DNA of 64,000 nt from Paulinella micropora (Eukaryota; Cercozoa; Imbricatea; Euglyphida; Paulinellidae), in assembly GCA_019918135.1 (NCBI GenBank), contig WBZZ01003018.1, forward strand, positions 48,501-112,500, read 5' to 3'. The translations under genes and the position numbers were made by a program. Below the pieces are notes generated by a model. It saw only the letters and a list, made by a program, of their open reading frames with translations, did no database searches and was not told the DNA's origin. Shown here piece after piece: positions 31,309 to 40,199 of this stretch (position 1 is its first letter; every line of letters begins with the position of its first letter).

Positions 31309-31650
31309 TACAACTAGACTTCACAGACCACCGCCTATTATGGATATGGATGGCGAACTAACTCCCGAATTAAAGTCTCGTGTTCTTGAAGTAGAACTAA
31401 AGACTGAGGAAAAAAAAGTAGCGCACGAATTGGAAGATAACTGGAATTGTTGTTGTATAAAAATCAGGCCGACCGATAGCAGACTTATTAAATACCTATT
31501 TCAAATGGGTATCATTATCGCCATTATAACCCTTTGTATCGTGAGGCTATCTGAAAAGAACTTGCCGTGCGAGGTAGCCAACACTTATGTCGGAATTTGA
31601 CCTTACTCATAGGAATATGCCTTCCATCGCCTTCTAGTTCAAAGCAGTGA
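31295..31650 (+). pseudogene. single-pass membrane protein, frameshifted near its end
   Basis: ATG at 31295, overlapping the end of the fibre gene by 14 bases. The first frame gives 101 residues with a Pro-rich start, a NCCCIKIRP segment and one membrane helix (QMGIIIAIITLCIVRL). The stop at 31600 looks premature, because another frame continues as TLLIGICLPSPSS to a TGA at 31648-31650. A second hydrophobic segment ending in PSPSS is typical of small membrane proteins in this class of viruses as I recall them; that family link is tentative. Confidence 0.55.
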
Positions 31651-31893
31651 GCATTCATATATATGTGTCCTGTACCAAGACGAACTATCGCCAGCACACA
31701 TTAAAGGCAGTGCCTCATCAAAACTACGACACATATTATTTCCGTTATTTATGAAAACACACTTAAAACCAGATTCTACCCCTTGCTTTATACAATAAGC
31801 ACACGATTCATTCTTTTTTTCTGAGTATCGCGAGTAAAAGTCGCAGGCAGTCCGACCTAACACAGACCACACGAATAGCAATATTAATAACAT
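31639..31893 (-). CDS. small secreted Cys-rich protein
   Basis: The 84-residue ORF begins with a clear signal-peptide-like segment (MLLILLFVWSVLGRTA). The mature part has seven Cys (for example ESCAYC, FKCVF, MCRSF, LMCAG), suggesting a disulfide-rich fold. It is convergent with the membrane protein gene, overlapping by about 12 bases, and lies 6 bases downstream of the next minus-strand ORF. The tight viral-style packing supports it being real. No family is recognised. Confidence 0.55.
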   Translation of the reverse strand: MLLILLFVWSVLGRTACDFYSRYSEKKNESCAYCIKQGVESGFKCVFINNGNNMCRSFDEALPLMCAGDSSSWYRTHIYECSLL

Positions 31894-31899
31894 TTATAT

Positions 31900-32120
31900 T
31901 TAGCCGACTTTACCTTCTTGTTTGACTATGTTATTATAGATCGCTTCTCATTGCTTATCTGATAGCGGTAAGCGGTAAAGTATATTTTCAGGTTTTCTAA
32001 AAATATTGGGGTTTCTATTCACTAAGTTCTGAGTGATGCGGATTTGGTCAATTTCCTTCCCTAGCCGTTCTAGTTCCTTCAGTTGCTCCTCGTCTTTGCT
32101 TTTTTCTTTTTATTTTCCAT
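31900..32120 (-). pseudogene. small coiled-coil-like viral ORF, broken
   Basis: On the minus strand an ATG at 32118-32120 opens MENKKKK. A one-base shift then leads to DEEQLKELERLGKEIDQIR, NPNIFRKPENILYRLPL, a TGA (31948-31950) and a final EAIYNNIVKQEGKVG before TAA at 31900-31902. The pieces together span about 73 codons. It sits between the secreted protein gene and the divergent PLA2-domain gene. Function is unknown. Confidence 0.45.
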
Positions 32121-32148
32121 CCTATATTATATTATATTGCAGATAAAA

Positions 32149-33776
32149 ATGCCGTTTCAAGAAAAAAAATGGTTTGAATATTACAATCAGGTCAGACGAG
32201 AACATAAGAGTCAGCCTACTGAGTTTATTACAGCAAAGGCTCATGAATTAAAGAGGGCAGATAGAATACAAGATGCTATTGATTTTGATGATGCGCCGAC
32301 AATCCAACAATAGAAAAATTAAAGGACAAGATTGAAATATTGAACCAGAATTTAAAATCAAAAAAATACTACAATATGAATTTGAATCAATTAAAGGAAC
32401 ATCTCAGAGATGAAATGGACATTGAAGAATTTGAAGCAAAGTATGGTAATGCTTCCATAGAAGAACAAGTAAATAGACTTGCCATTGAAGCAAGTGGTAT
32501 TGATAGGTGGAATATTGAGTTTATGAATAAAGATATTGAACAAATGAATAGAGATATAGAGCAATTAACAAATCGCTGGGGATATACGGAAGAAGAAAAA
32601 AAAACACTTGTCAAACTTACTCGTAAGGGGCTAACACATTTATTGGAAAAAGGCAAAAATGAAATAAGGAGGGCAGCGAAGAGAGAAAACAAACAATCAC
32701 GGGACTTAAAAGAATGGGAACAAAACAGATTAGAATATGAACAGAAAAACCCAGAGAATGCTTTGATTGAAGCAAAGATAGGGGAGGAACACAAAACAAT
32801 TGTGCCAAGATTAACAGGTAATCAGAGAGATACGGCAAGACTTGTAGATGCAATTGTTAAAAGTATTCAAGACATAATTGTGAGTCCTAGATTAAGTGGA
32901 ATACTGAATACCGCTATAAGGCTTGGTCATTATGGTGTGAGTAGATTGGCATGGAATCGCTTATTAACTATTACTGCTAATCATCCTCAAATTCGTGCCA
33001 TGACTATCGCGGCGATGGGAAGACCTGGTGCGGAGTCTTTCAGAAGGGCATTAGAAGCATTAGCGAGAAACGAAGCAGCACCAGCGTTGCCTCCGCCTAA
33101 CCCTCGTTTAATTTCAGCGGGACAACAAAGAATGGGTGATTATGTGTTGAAGGATATGTTGAGAAGATTAGGCTTACAGGTATCAACAATGATGGTATGG
33201 CAAACATTTAAAAGAAGTGTTGAAACCATGGGCGCGGTTGCTTTTGGTGCATTTCTAAATCACATATATAGCATATGGACTGCTCAACCAGATGCTGTTA
33301 CTAAATTGGAAGAAGAACGATTTCACACTACTGGAAGTAATTATAATGGTCCCGCCACACGAGTAGAAAGCAGTCTTCAATTAGAAGATAGAACTCGCGG
33401 TAAGTTTCCTTACATTTTACCAGCAGACACTTTGGATTTGATAGCTTTTGAACATGATCTATTGTATGCTACTGGTGATAAAAATGTTTAAAATTTCGCC
33501 GACCAACGATACTTTGAAAGAATTACTCATATAACAGAATATTTTATTAGTAATGGATTGGCAAGTGAAGAAGTTGCCAAAACTATTTCTGACAATTACA
33601 ATTCAATGCTCTCAAAAGCAGATATATCTAAAATGGCATTACAAGCACAAGGGAGAGCCCGTAGTGGAGTATCATATTTAGATGCGATGAAATTCTGGAA
33701 AACTATTAAATTAACACCTCGAGATGCGATATACAATGCTTTTATACACAATATAGATCAAACATTGCTTCTATGA
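32149..33776 (+). pseudogene. phospholipase A2-domain virion-type protein (broken)
   Basis: ATG at 32149 opens a 54-codon frame that shifts near 32300 into the long frame ending at 33489-33491 (TAA). Coding continues beyond the TAA to 33776. Order: a charged N-terminal half with coiled-coil character, then a middle segment, then YNGPATR and AFEHDLLYATGD, matching the calcium loop and the catalytic His-Asp of the parvovirus-VP1-type PLA2 domain. The expected second Asp motif follows the TAA (NFADQRYF). Related PLA2 domains occur in capsid proteins of PLVs and other small DNA viruses, where they help breach membranes. This copy is inactive. Confidence 0.7.
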
Positions 33777-34380
33777 TTGGGGTTATGAATAATGTGGGCA
33801 GTTTTGATAAAGACACTAACTTTAAAGTAAATAAAATAATCCTGCTACATTTAGCCAACAATATGACAAATTGGTGAATTCGTTTAATCAAATGGTGAAA
33901 TCGCAAGAAAAAGCGGATGAACTCGTTTAATCAAATGGTGAAATCGCAAGAAAAAGCGGATGGTGTAAAAGGATATTCTCTTATCGCACCAGCAAATGAA
34001 ACTACAATTAATAATTTCATAGAAAAAATAAATACAATGAATAAAAAAATACTTCAGCAGATATAAAGAAGGAAATAATTGTTGAGGTTCAGCCCACACC
34101 AAATCAAACAGAAATGGTAGTAGCACCTATGGATTCAATCGGACTTGGTAATAACTTGGCTATACTCCAAGATAAAACTGCTCAAGTAAGGCACTTAAAG
34201 GGATTTGTAAATTTGCTAAAAACTAAAACTGGAAAGAAAATATCTTTGGCAACGTCAGAATATGACGATCCTATTAGTGGATGGGAAAATGCTATAAGGC
34301 AAGCATTAAACAAAGGGGCTAGTATGTCAAATATCGCAGAAGCGGATGAGACATTAGATATGAGAATTATCAAGAAGTGA
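33777..34380 (+). pseudogene. continuation of the PLA2-domain protein in several frames
   Basis: After 33776 coding character continues in shifted pieces, such as IGVMNNVGSFDKDTN, then NSFNQMVKSQEKAD, then a Lys-rich part, then MVVAPMDSIGLGNNLAIL (from 34114) to the TGA ending at 34380. A 43-bp direct duplication (33877-33919 and 33920-33962, one mismatch) creates one of the frame breaks. It probably belonged to the upstream gene or to a separate virion protein. Confidence 0.5.
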
Positions 34381-35219
34381 GGGGTAGATTGACACAGGAA
34401 CAAATGAAGCAATTAGAAGATTTAGAAATAAAAGATTCAAATGTGCCAATAACTCAACCATCGACACTACAAAATATGCCACCACAACCAACACCAGCAC
34501 CACAACCCCGACCAATACCAACACCACAACCTCAACCTCAACTAACACCAGCACCGCAAACAACACAAGCACCACAACTTCAACCATATCCACAAACAGC
34601 AGCATTCGTAGAGGAACCTGTTCAGCCACCACAGAATAATTTAAAAGAAGATCCAGATAATGCAACAATTAACACCCGAATGGTTGATAGCATGAGAAGC
34701 ATTGATAAATTAGTTGATAAGATTATGGGAAAATCTCCTGCCGATGAAAGAGAATACCTATTGGCACTTATTCGTTTTCTAATGCCAAGCGACCGAAATG
34801 GTGGCATTGGCACTTCGCAAACAAACCCACTTATTAAAGGCAACGAACAAAGACGCGATCGTGTGCTAGCAACTAAGAATGATTTTGAATCACTAGACAA
34901 CACACTTTATAGCAACACAAATAACCACTTTATGGTGAATAAATACAATAGAGCAGTCATTCAGACCAGAATGAACGAAAAAAGAGAGTTTCCCAAAATG
35001 AAACGAAAACTGACTAGAAACTTCCCTGGTGAAATCCAGCGACAAGTTCAAACTCGCCCAGAAAGAAAGGATTTTAAACCGCTCGTCAATCCTCCGAGTA
35101 ATTATGCTTTTGGTAGTCCTTACTCTCCTTATTTCTATAATTATGCTTCACCACCCCAACCTTTTGGTGCTGAATATGACAATTATAGATATAATCCAAA
35201 CTATTTTCAAAACCCATAA
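34377..35219 (+). CDS. Pro/Gln-rich viral structural-type protein, C-terminal part
   Basis: The open frame is 280 codons; the first in-frame ATG is near 34403, but coding probably continues from the preceding frame. Residues 30-85 are a Pro/Gln/Thr linker (PAPQPRPIPTPQPQPQ). Next come a helical region (MRSIDKLVDKIMGKSPADER) and basic stretches. The tail is rich in Tyr, Asn and Pro (YSPYFYNYASPPQPFG). Such composition suits a minor virion protein; no family is recognised. It ends 11 bases before the ATPase start, in line with a packed viral gene order. Confidence 0.5.
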   Translation: MRGRLTQEQMKQLEDLEIKDSNVPITQPSTLQNMPPQPTPAPQPRPIPTPQPQPQLTPAPQTTQAPQLQPYPQTAAFVEEPVQPPQNNLKEDPDNATINTRMVDSMRSIDKLVDKIMGKSPADEREYLLALIRFLMPSDRNGGIGTSQTNPLIKGNEQRRDRVLATKNDFESLDNTLYSNTNNHFMVNKYNRAVIQTRMNEKREFPKMKRKLTRNFPGEIQRQVQTRPERKDFKPLVNPPSNYAFGSPYSPYFYNYASPPQPFGAEYDNYRYNPNYFQNP

Positions 35220-35230
35220 TATAGTAAGAC

Positions 35231-36099
35231 ATGCCTAGATCTAGACATAAAGGATTAATAGCAAACAAGTTGTCACGAAAAACACTTTTGAAGCAGAATC
35301 TGGAAAAAACTAACATAGAAAAAGCACACGAGGAATTTACTATTGACAGGCCAGTAATAACAGAGTTAGATAGCAAAAAACTGCCCAAATTTAAGAATGA
35401 CTTGGAAATACAACCAATTAAAACACAAAGAGATGGCGTTGACTTGCTTCCTATTCAAAAAGAAGGAATATTGCCAGCAATGGGGACTATGGTTATATGT
35501 GCAAGTACTGGCGGGGGTAAATCAGTTATGATTTGTAATCTACTTACCAAAAAGAACATGTTGAAAGGGTTTTATGATAGAATAGTAGTCATTTGCTAAA
35601 GTCCGTGCTCGATTTCGGAAAACACTCTCAAGTTAAAAAAAGAAGACATAATCAAAGAAGATAAGCCTGAGTTAATGAGAGAAATATTAATTAAACAAAA
35701 AGAACTGATTAAAACTAAAGGGTTTAAGAAGGCACCAAAAATATTATTGTTATTGGATGACATCGCACAGAGTAAAACTTTCTCAAATCAGAAGTGCTTA
35801 CCGAGTTGTTTTTCGCTTCAACACATGCTAAAGTGTCAGTCTGGGTAGCAACTCAGAGTTATACACAACTCCCACGAAGAATAAGAATTAATTGCCATTG
35901 GATGATTATTTTTAATGGAGTAAGGAGAAGCGAACTTGACAGACTGGCAGATGAATATGAAAGTCCTTTTCTCACTAAAAAAGAATTTTACAATATGGTT
36001 AAATATACTACGGCAGATCCTTATTTGTTTCTAGCGATTAACAATACTGCTAGTGATCAACCCAGTTTAGAAAATATTTCTCTACTATATTGCGATTAA
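35231..36099 (+). pseudogene. viral genome-packaging ATPase, FtsK/HerA (A32-like), broken
   Basis: ATG at 35231. Walker A is CASTGGGKSVMICNLL (about residue 93 onward). A TAA at 35597-35599 then interrupts, followed by coding to the Walker B ILLLLDDIAQSK (about 35747-35780). A frameshift near 35795 leads to the last part, with SVWVATQSYTQLPRRIR, matching the sensor-type Gln motif of this family, and ends at TAA near 36099. The enzyme would pump viral DNA into capsids. PLVs, virophages, adintoviruses and NCLDVs encode it. The same-strand position near the capsid gene fits a PLV-like genome. Confidence 0.75.
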
Positions 36100-36167
36100 A
36101 TAAGGATAGAGATATGACAAACCTGTAAAAATTAAATTGAAAGTTTTTTTCAGCAATAATATATAAT

Positions 36168-36746
36168 ATGGCGGAATCAACTAAATTATACAAAACTTAC
36201 TATCAGCAGGCAATCGCGCTTTGGTATAAACAGAATTCACAAGGAAAATTTGTAACAATTCGTAAGGGATCGCCCGAATACTTAGCAATAAGGAAGATAG
36301 AAGCGGATATTAAGAGTGGTAAGATTAAAAGTCAATTAAAACCAAAAGTAAGTAAATCAGGAAGTAAGAAAAATGAACAACCTATTCCCAGCGGGCAACC
36401 AGATCAAGTGCCAGATGAAGCATTGAAAAGAAAGGCACCAGACATAGAATCGGCAAATAATTCATCCCCTGAACCAAATGCAAAACCTGTTGAAATGTCT
36501 CCAGCACCGAAGGTTGAACAATCTTTACCAAAATCGGTTAATCCCACTCCTGTTTTTTTGCTAAAACAAACTACTACAACACCAGCAAGTAAGATAGAAG
36601 CAATAGAAGATGCTTCTAAGGAAACTCCACCAACTGAAAGGGTTGCTCAAAATAATGACAATGACATAAATCAAACCATAGCAGATTTAAAGAAAATGAA
36701 AGAGGAAAGAATTACGCACAAGAATTTAAAAATTGTGAAAAAATAA
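36168..36746 (+). CDS. Lys/Pro-rich viral-type protein with KGSPEY motif
   Basis: 192 codons from ATG, after about 70 bp of AT-rich DNA. The N-terminus (residues 1-50) is compact, with YYQQAIALWYKQNSQGKF and TIRKGSPEYLAIRKI. The GSPEY-type motif appears in basic proteins of NCLDVs and PLVs as I recall them. The rest is Lys/Pro/Thr/Glu-rich and probably disordered, ending in a short helix. It may bind DNA or act inside the virion (inference). This is one of the few unbroken genes of the segment. Confidence 0.55.
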   Translation: MAESTKLYKTYYQQAIALWYKQNSQGKFVTIRKGSPEYLAIRKIEADIKSGKIKSQLKPKVSKSGSKKNEQPIPSGQPDQVPDEALKRKAPDIESANNSSPEPNAKPVEMSPAPKVEQSLPKSVNPTPVFLLKQTTTTPASKIEAIEDASKETPPTERVAQNNDNDINQTIADLKKMKEERITHKNLKIVKK

Positions 36747-36781
36747 TTAATGCTAATTGATAAAATAATTATTATTATATA

Positions 36782-37180
36782 ATGATTAAAAACTCAAGTG
36801 CTTCAATTCGTTTGCCAATTGGCTTTATCAAGAAACTCAACGAAGCAAACCGACCTGCGAGTGATGGATTTCAATTGAATCAATTTGAATTGTGGAGTAG
36901 TCATGGTGCCCCATTAGTTAATCAACCATTAACCGAATTCGGCGATCTTGTATCACATGAGAAGAGCACTATTCAAAACACATTAACTGACATTTCTGAT
37001 AACAAAGAAAATGCAGATGTTGTTGATTTGGACAATGCTGTTAGCAGTTTGGCTTATTTAAAGAAAGCGGTTCAGAATGCTGAGGCAAGAGTGTTTCAAT
37101 TGACTTCACCACAAGATGCGAGACTTGACAATATACAGAAATCAGTTGATATTATTAAACAATCCGTTTCAAGTGAATAA
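36782..37180 (+). CDS. hypothetical viral-type protein, 132 residues
   Basis: ATG follows a very AT-rich spacer (ATTATTATTATATA) that may be a promoter. The product begins MIKNSSASIRLPIGFIKKLN and has a helical C-terminal half (SSLAYLKKAVQNAEARVFQL, then IQKSVDIIKQSV) suggesting a coiled coil. It sits directly upstream of the major capsid gene, where a minor capsid or assembly protein would be expected; that is inference. No family is recognised. The frame is intact. Confidence 0.55.
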   Translation: MIKNSSASIRLPIGFIKKLNEANRPASDGFQLNQFELWSSHGAPLVNQPLTEFGDLVSHEKSTIQNTLTDISDNKENADVVDLDNAVSSLAYLKKAVQNAEARVFQLTSPQDARLDNIQKSVDIIKQSVSSE

Positions 37181-37263
37181 TTAATTATTTTTAATTTCTA
37201 TTATTATTTTTTTAGTATAGCAACATTGCGAATTTTACAATCTCACAAACACACGCAATAAAA

Positions 37264-38250
37264 ATGGAAGGAAAAGATTCTAAAAATACTGAGGAGTTGA
37301 TGACCCTCAACAACCTCAGGTATGAGTTGCCAGCAAATCTAGCACTCACCGAACAGGGAAGTATCTTTAAGAAGAACTTCTCCGACCAGCAGACTTATGC
37401 CAGTAATTCGGGGACTGAAATGATTTTTACATTACAGGCAAGCACTGATTTTGTTTATGGAAAAAATTATTATTTGTCGTTTGATGTTAAGGCCGACGGG
37501 TTGGATACTAAAGCAGATAATGATTGTGCAATTGGTTTCCATAACACTCCCGCGACTGCTATTTTTGAACGATTTTTGTCGGAAAGTAAGGATGGCAGCG
37601 AACTTGAACGAATTGAAGATGTTAATAACATGGTGCGAAACATTCTCCCTTGGCATTATACTTTTGATTATCGTATGCAAGCACAGATGGCTGGACAGAG
37701 AGAACCAGTCACTGTTAATGCTAATATTACTGATCCTTCAGTTACTGATTTTGCCGTTAATAGTCTCACGGCCGTTGCGACTGGCCAATATTTGAGAGTT
37801 TGTATTCCTCTTCATTACTTTTCGGGAGTGTTTAACGAAGAAACTCTTATTCCTCCCTCTTTGATTAGTGGCATGAGACTTCGTTTGACATTTGCACCAC
37901 CTCAGGAAGCATTTACGATTATTGGATCTGCCACTGGTGCGATTCCCGATGGATTTGATGGTTCTGCTTTGACTTACACCGTATCAAATCCTGTTATTAT
38001 GTTGGAAACTTTCTCACTTGCTCCCGCCGTGCAGAGAAATATTTTGGAACAGATGGGAAGCAAGGATGGTCTTCCATACACTTATGAAACATATTACAAT
38101 CAAAAGGCAAATCCAGGGGATAGTGATGATTTTAATCTTCAAGTGAATAAGGCCGTTGCTCGTGCTCAGTGCTTGTATATCGTAACTCAAAATGTGGTCG
38201 CTGATCATGCTAGTATTGATAACCTTGGAACTGCTAGAATGCCTTATCAG
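37264..38250 (+). pseudogene. PLV-type major capsid protein, truncated by a copia element
   Basis: ATG at 37264 after an AT-rich promoter-like stretch. About 329 residues are kept, to MPYQ, where the frame runs on without a stop into copia gag. Features that suggest a double-jelly-roll capsid protein of the PLV kind are a beta-rich sequence with LTEQGSIFKKNFSDQQTYAS, LPWHYTFDYRMQAQMAGQRE, YLRVCIPLHYFSGVFNEE, LISGMRLRLTF and LPYTYETYYNQKANPG. Such proteins are usually 500 residues or more, so the second part is lost. Family assignment is from pattern recognition and gene context. Confidence 0.65.
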
Positions 38251-40146
38251 AGAGAGAACAAAAACAAACAAAAACCAACACCAAACCAAGACAGGATTGT
38301 CACAACAACATTGGTAGGTAGGGAGATAGTTGCAGCTGCACCTGCACTGACCAACACTCCACGTCCATCACACCAACCAACAAAGAGAGAAAGAGAGAAG
38401 AAAATCACCCAACCAGTTCCACAAACAACCACAGCACCCAAAACAACAAACAAGGATAGACAGCCCGAGAAAATCTCGTGCAACAAGCAATGCTGCGGGA
38501 AAACTTCACGGGGTAAACCTTGCAAAGTTCGTTTAGGGGCCCATCTGTTCGGGTCACCTCAAAGAATGGCAGATAGGCTAATCTATGATGACTATTGTGG
38601 CTATCATGCGAGACAGAGTGCCTTTTTTTTGTTTATAGATTTAGAACAGAGCGCAACAGACAGACCACCAGCAGTTGTCAATTATCCAAACGAAAAAAAG
38701 TTACGGGAAATAGCGAAAGAATTTCTCGATATGTTCGGTAATTTACGCTGTGTAGCTGAGGGAGAGGACTGAAATTATCAACCCCCTCCTTGGGTTGCTG
38801 ATCCTACCTCCTCAGCTACACTAAACACACTGACTTGGAGGTTTGTAGGTGACCTCCCACAGACCTGTCGCGGCGCCCCGGGAACTTCCCAGACCGACCT
38901 AGCTTCAAGTTTTGACGCTGCGTCTCCGCGCAGAAGGTCTGCCCTCAGCGTCCCTGAGGAAGAGGAACCGGTAAGCACCCCCTCCTCCACTTCTACCATC
39001 ATACCACCTTCTGTCGTTTCACCTTACAGATTAGTCTCGAGCATTGACATGCAGACAGTTCGAGAGATAGCTAGTGAGTTGAAAAGGTCAGGGGGAGTAT
39101 GGGATGAGAGGAGAGTGATCGAGGTAGGAGGAACGATAGACGAATACTTGACTGATGTGATGAGAGCGATTGAGCTAGTGACTGTGACTCACAACACAAG
39201 ACATACCACTAGCCCATACTCCACCCAACACAACAAGCATTTCACTCCAACTACACCTGACACACCCAACACACCGAACGATGATGGGATAGAGGTAAGA
39301 CTAGATCCCACAGGTAGGTTTGTTGAGGTGACAGTTCCTCAGGAACTGATCACAGGTGCGTCTAGAGAGAGAATCAGTCAGTTAGACAGACAGGTAAGAG
39401 AAGTAATAACTAACCTGCAGGAAGAACTGAAAGGACAGATTCAGACTGGGATGCCTGATAGAGACTATGACCCAGACGACTCTGATGACGTCCCTGAGCT
39501 CATGTCATCAGAGCCGTCTGAGTCCTCTGAGTCTGAAGAAGAAGAACAGACGAAAAAGAAAAGAAAGAAGAAGAAGTTGAAGAAGAAGAAGAAGAAAGAC
39601 AAGAAAAACAAATCAAAGAAGAAACAGGACTCCACCACAGTCATGGCACAGAGTAAGCTAGTAAAGAGCAAGCATGTGTATCAAGATAGTGGTGCGACAC
39701 AGTATGTCTGTCACGACGACAGGATGATGAAAGAACTGAAGAAGATCAGTAAGGTAACATTCAGTACAGGGAATGGAACGAGAGTGATAGAAGAGGCAGG
39801 GTTGATGTGTGTAGCAAGAGTAGATGGAGAGGGGCGAATGCATAAAATTTGCAAGAGTGCCTACTATGATCCACTCATGCCAATCAACGTTGCACCCACT
39901 GGCTCGATGGACCATTTCCATCACAGAGCAGTACTCCATCAAAATGGCCAGATGTTCATCTTGAAGGGGGCACTGCCTGTGAAGGAAAAGGACATACTTG
40001 TCAGGGGGAGGCTAACTAAAGCCTTGCTATACAGATGGGATAGCCATAAGGATAGTAAGTTAGATCCTAAGTGTCGTTTCACACCTAAGGGTGCGCCTGA
40101 GAGAGAGAGGGAGGCGGGGCAACAGGGTGGGAGAACCCAAGCATAA
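38251..40146 (+). pseudogene. copia gag-protease frame with one in-frame TGA
   Basis: One frame runs from the capsid junction to 40146 with a single TGA at 38770-38772. Before it lies a Cys/His stretch (CNKQCCGKTSRGKPC, then YDDYCGYH). After it come an acidic/Ser-rich segment, a long Lys run (KKKRKKKKLKKKKKKDKKNK, about 39555-39620) and the protease motif YQDSGATQYVCHDD. A GAG-pre-integrase-like part (VLHQNGQMFILKG) follows. The TGA may be a decay mutation or a gag-pol readthrough codon. The original gag start cannot be placed because the 5' end is missing. Confidence 0.65.
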
Positions 40147-40199
40147 AACCCACACCCTCAGACAATAAAGGGACAATAGCAACAGCAAAAGAGAGTAAA

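Noticed and set aside
5155..35600. Alternative genetic code with TAA/TAG read as glutamine
   Set aside because: Several stops fit Gln, but other genes in the same segment end at TAA followed by AT-rich non-coding DNA (for example 36746 and 37180), and TGA interruptions and frameshifts also occur. Decay explains all of them.
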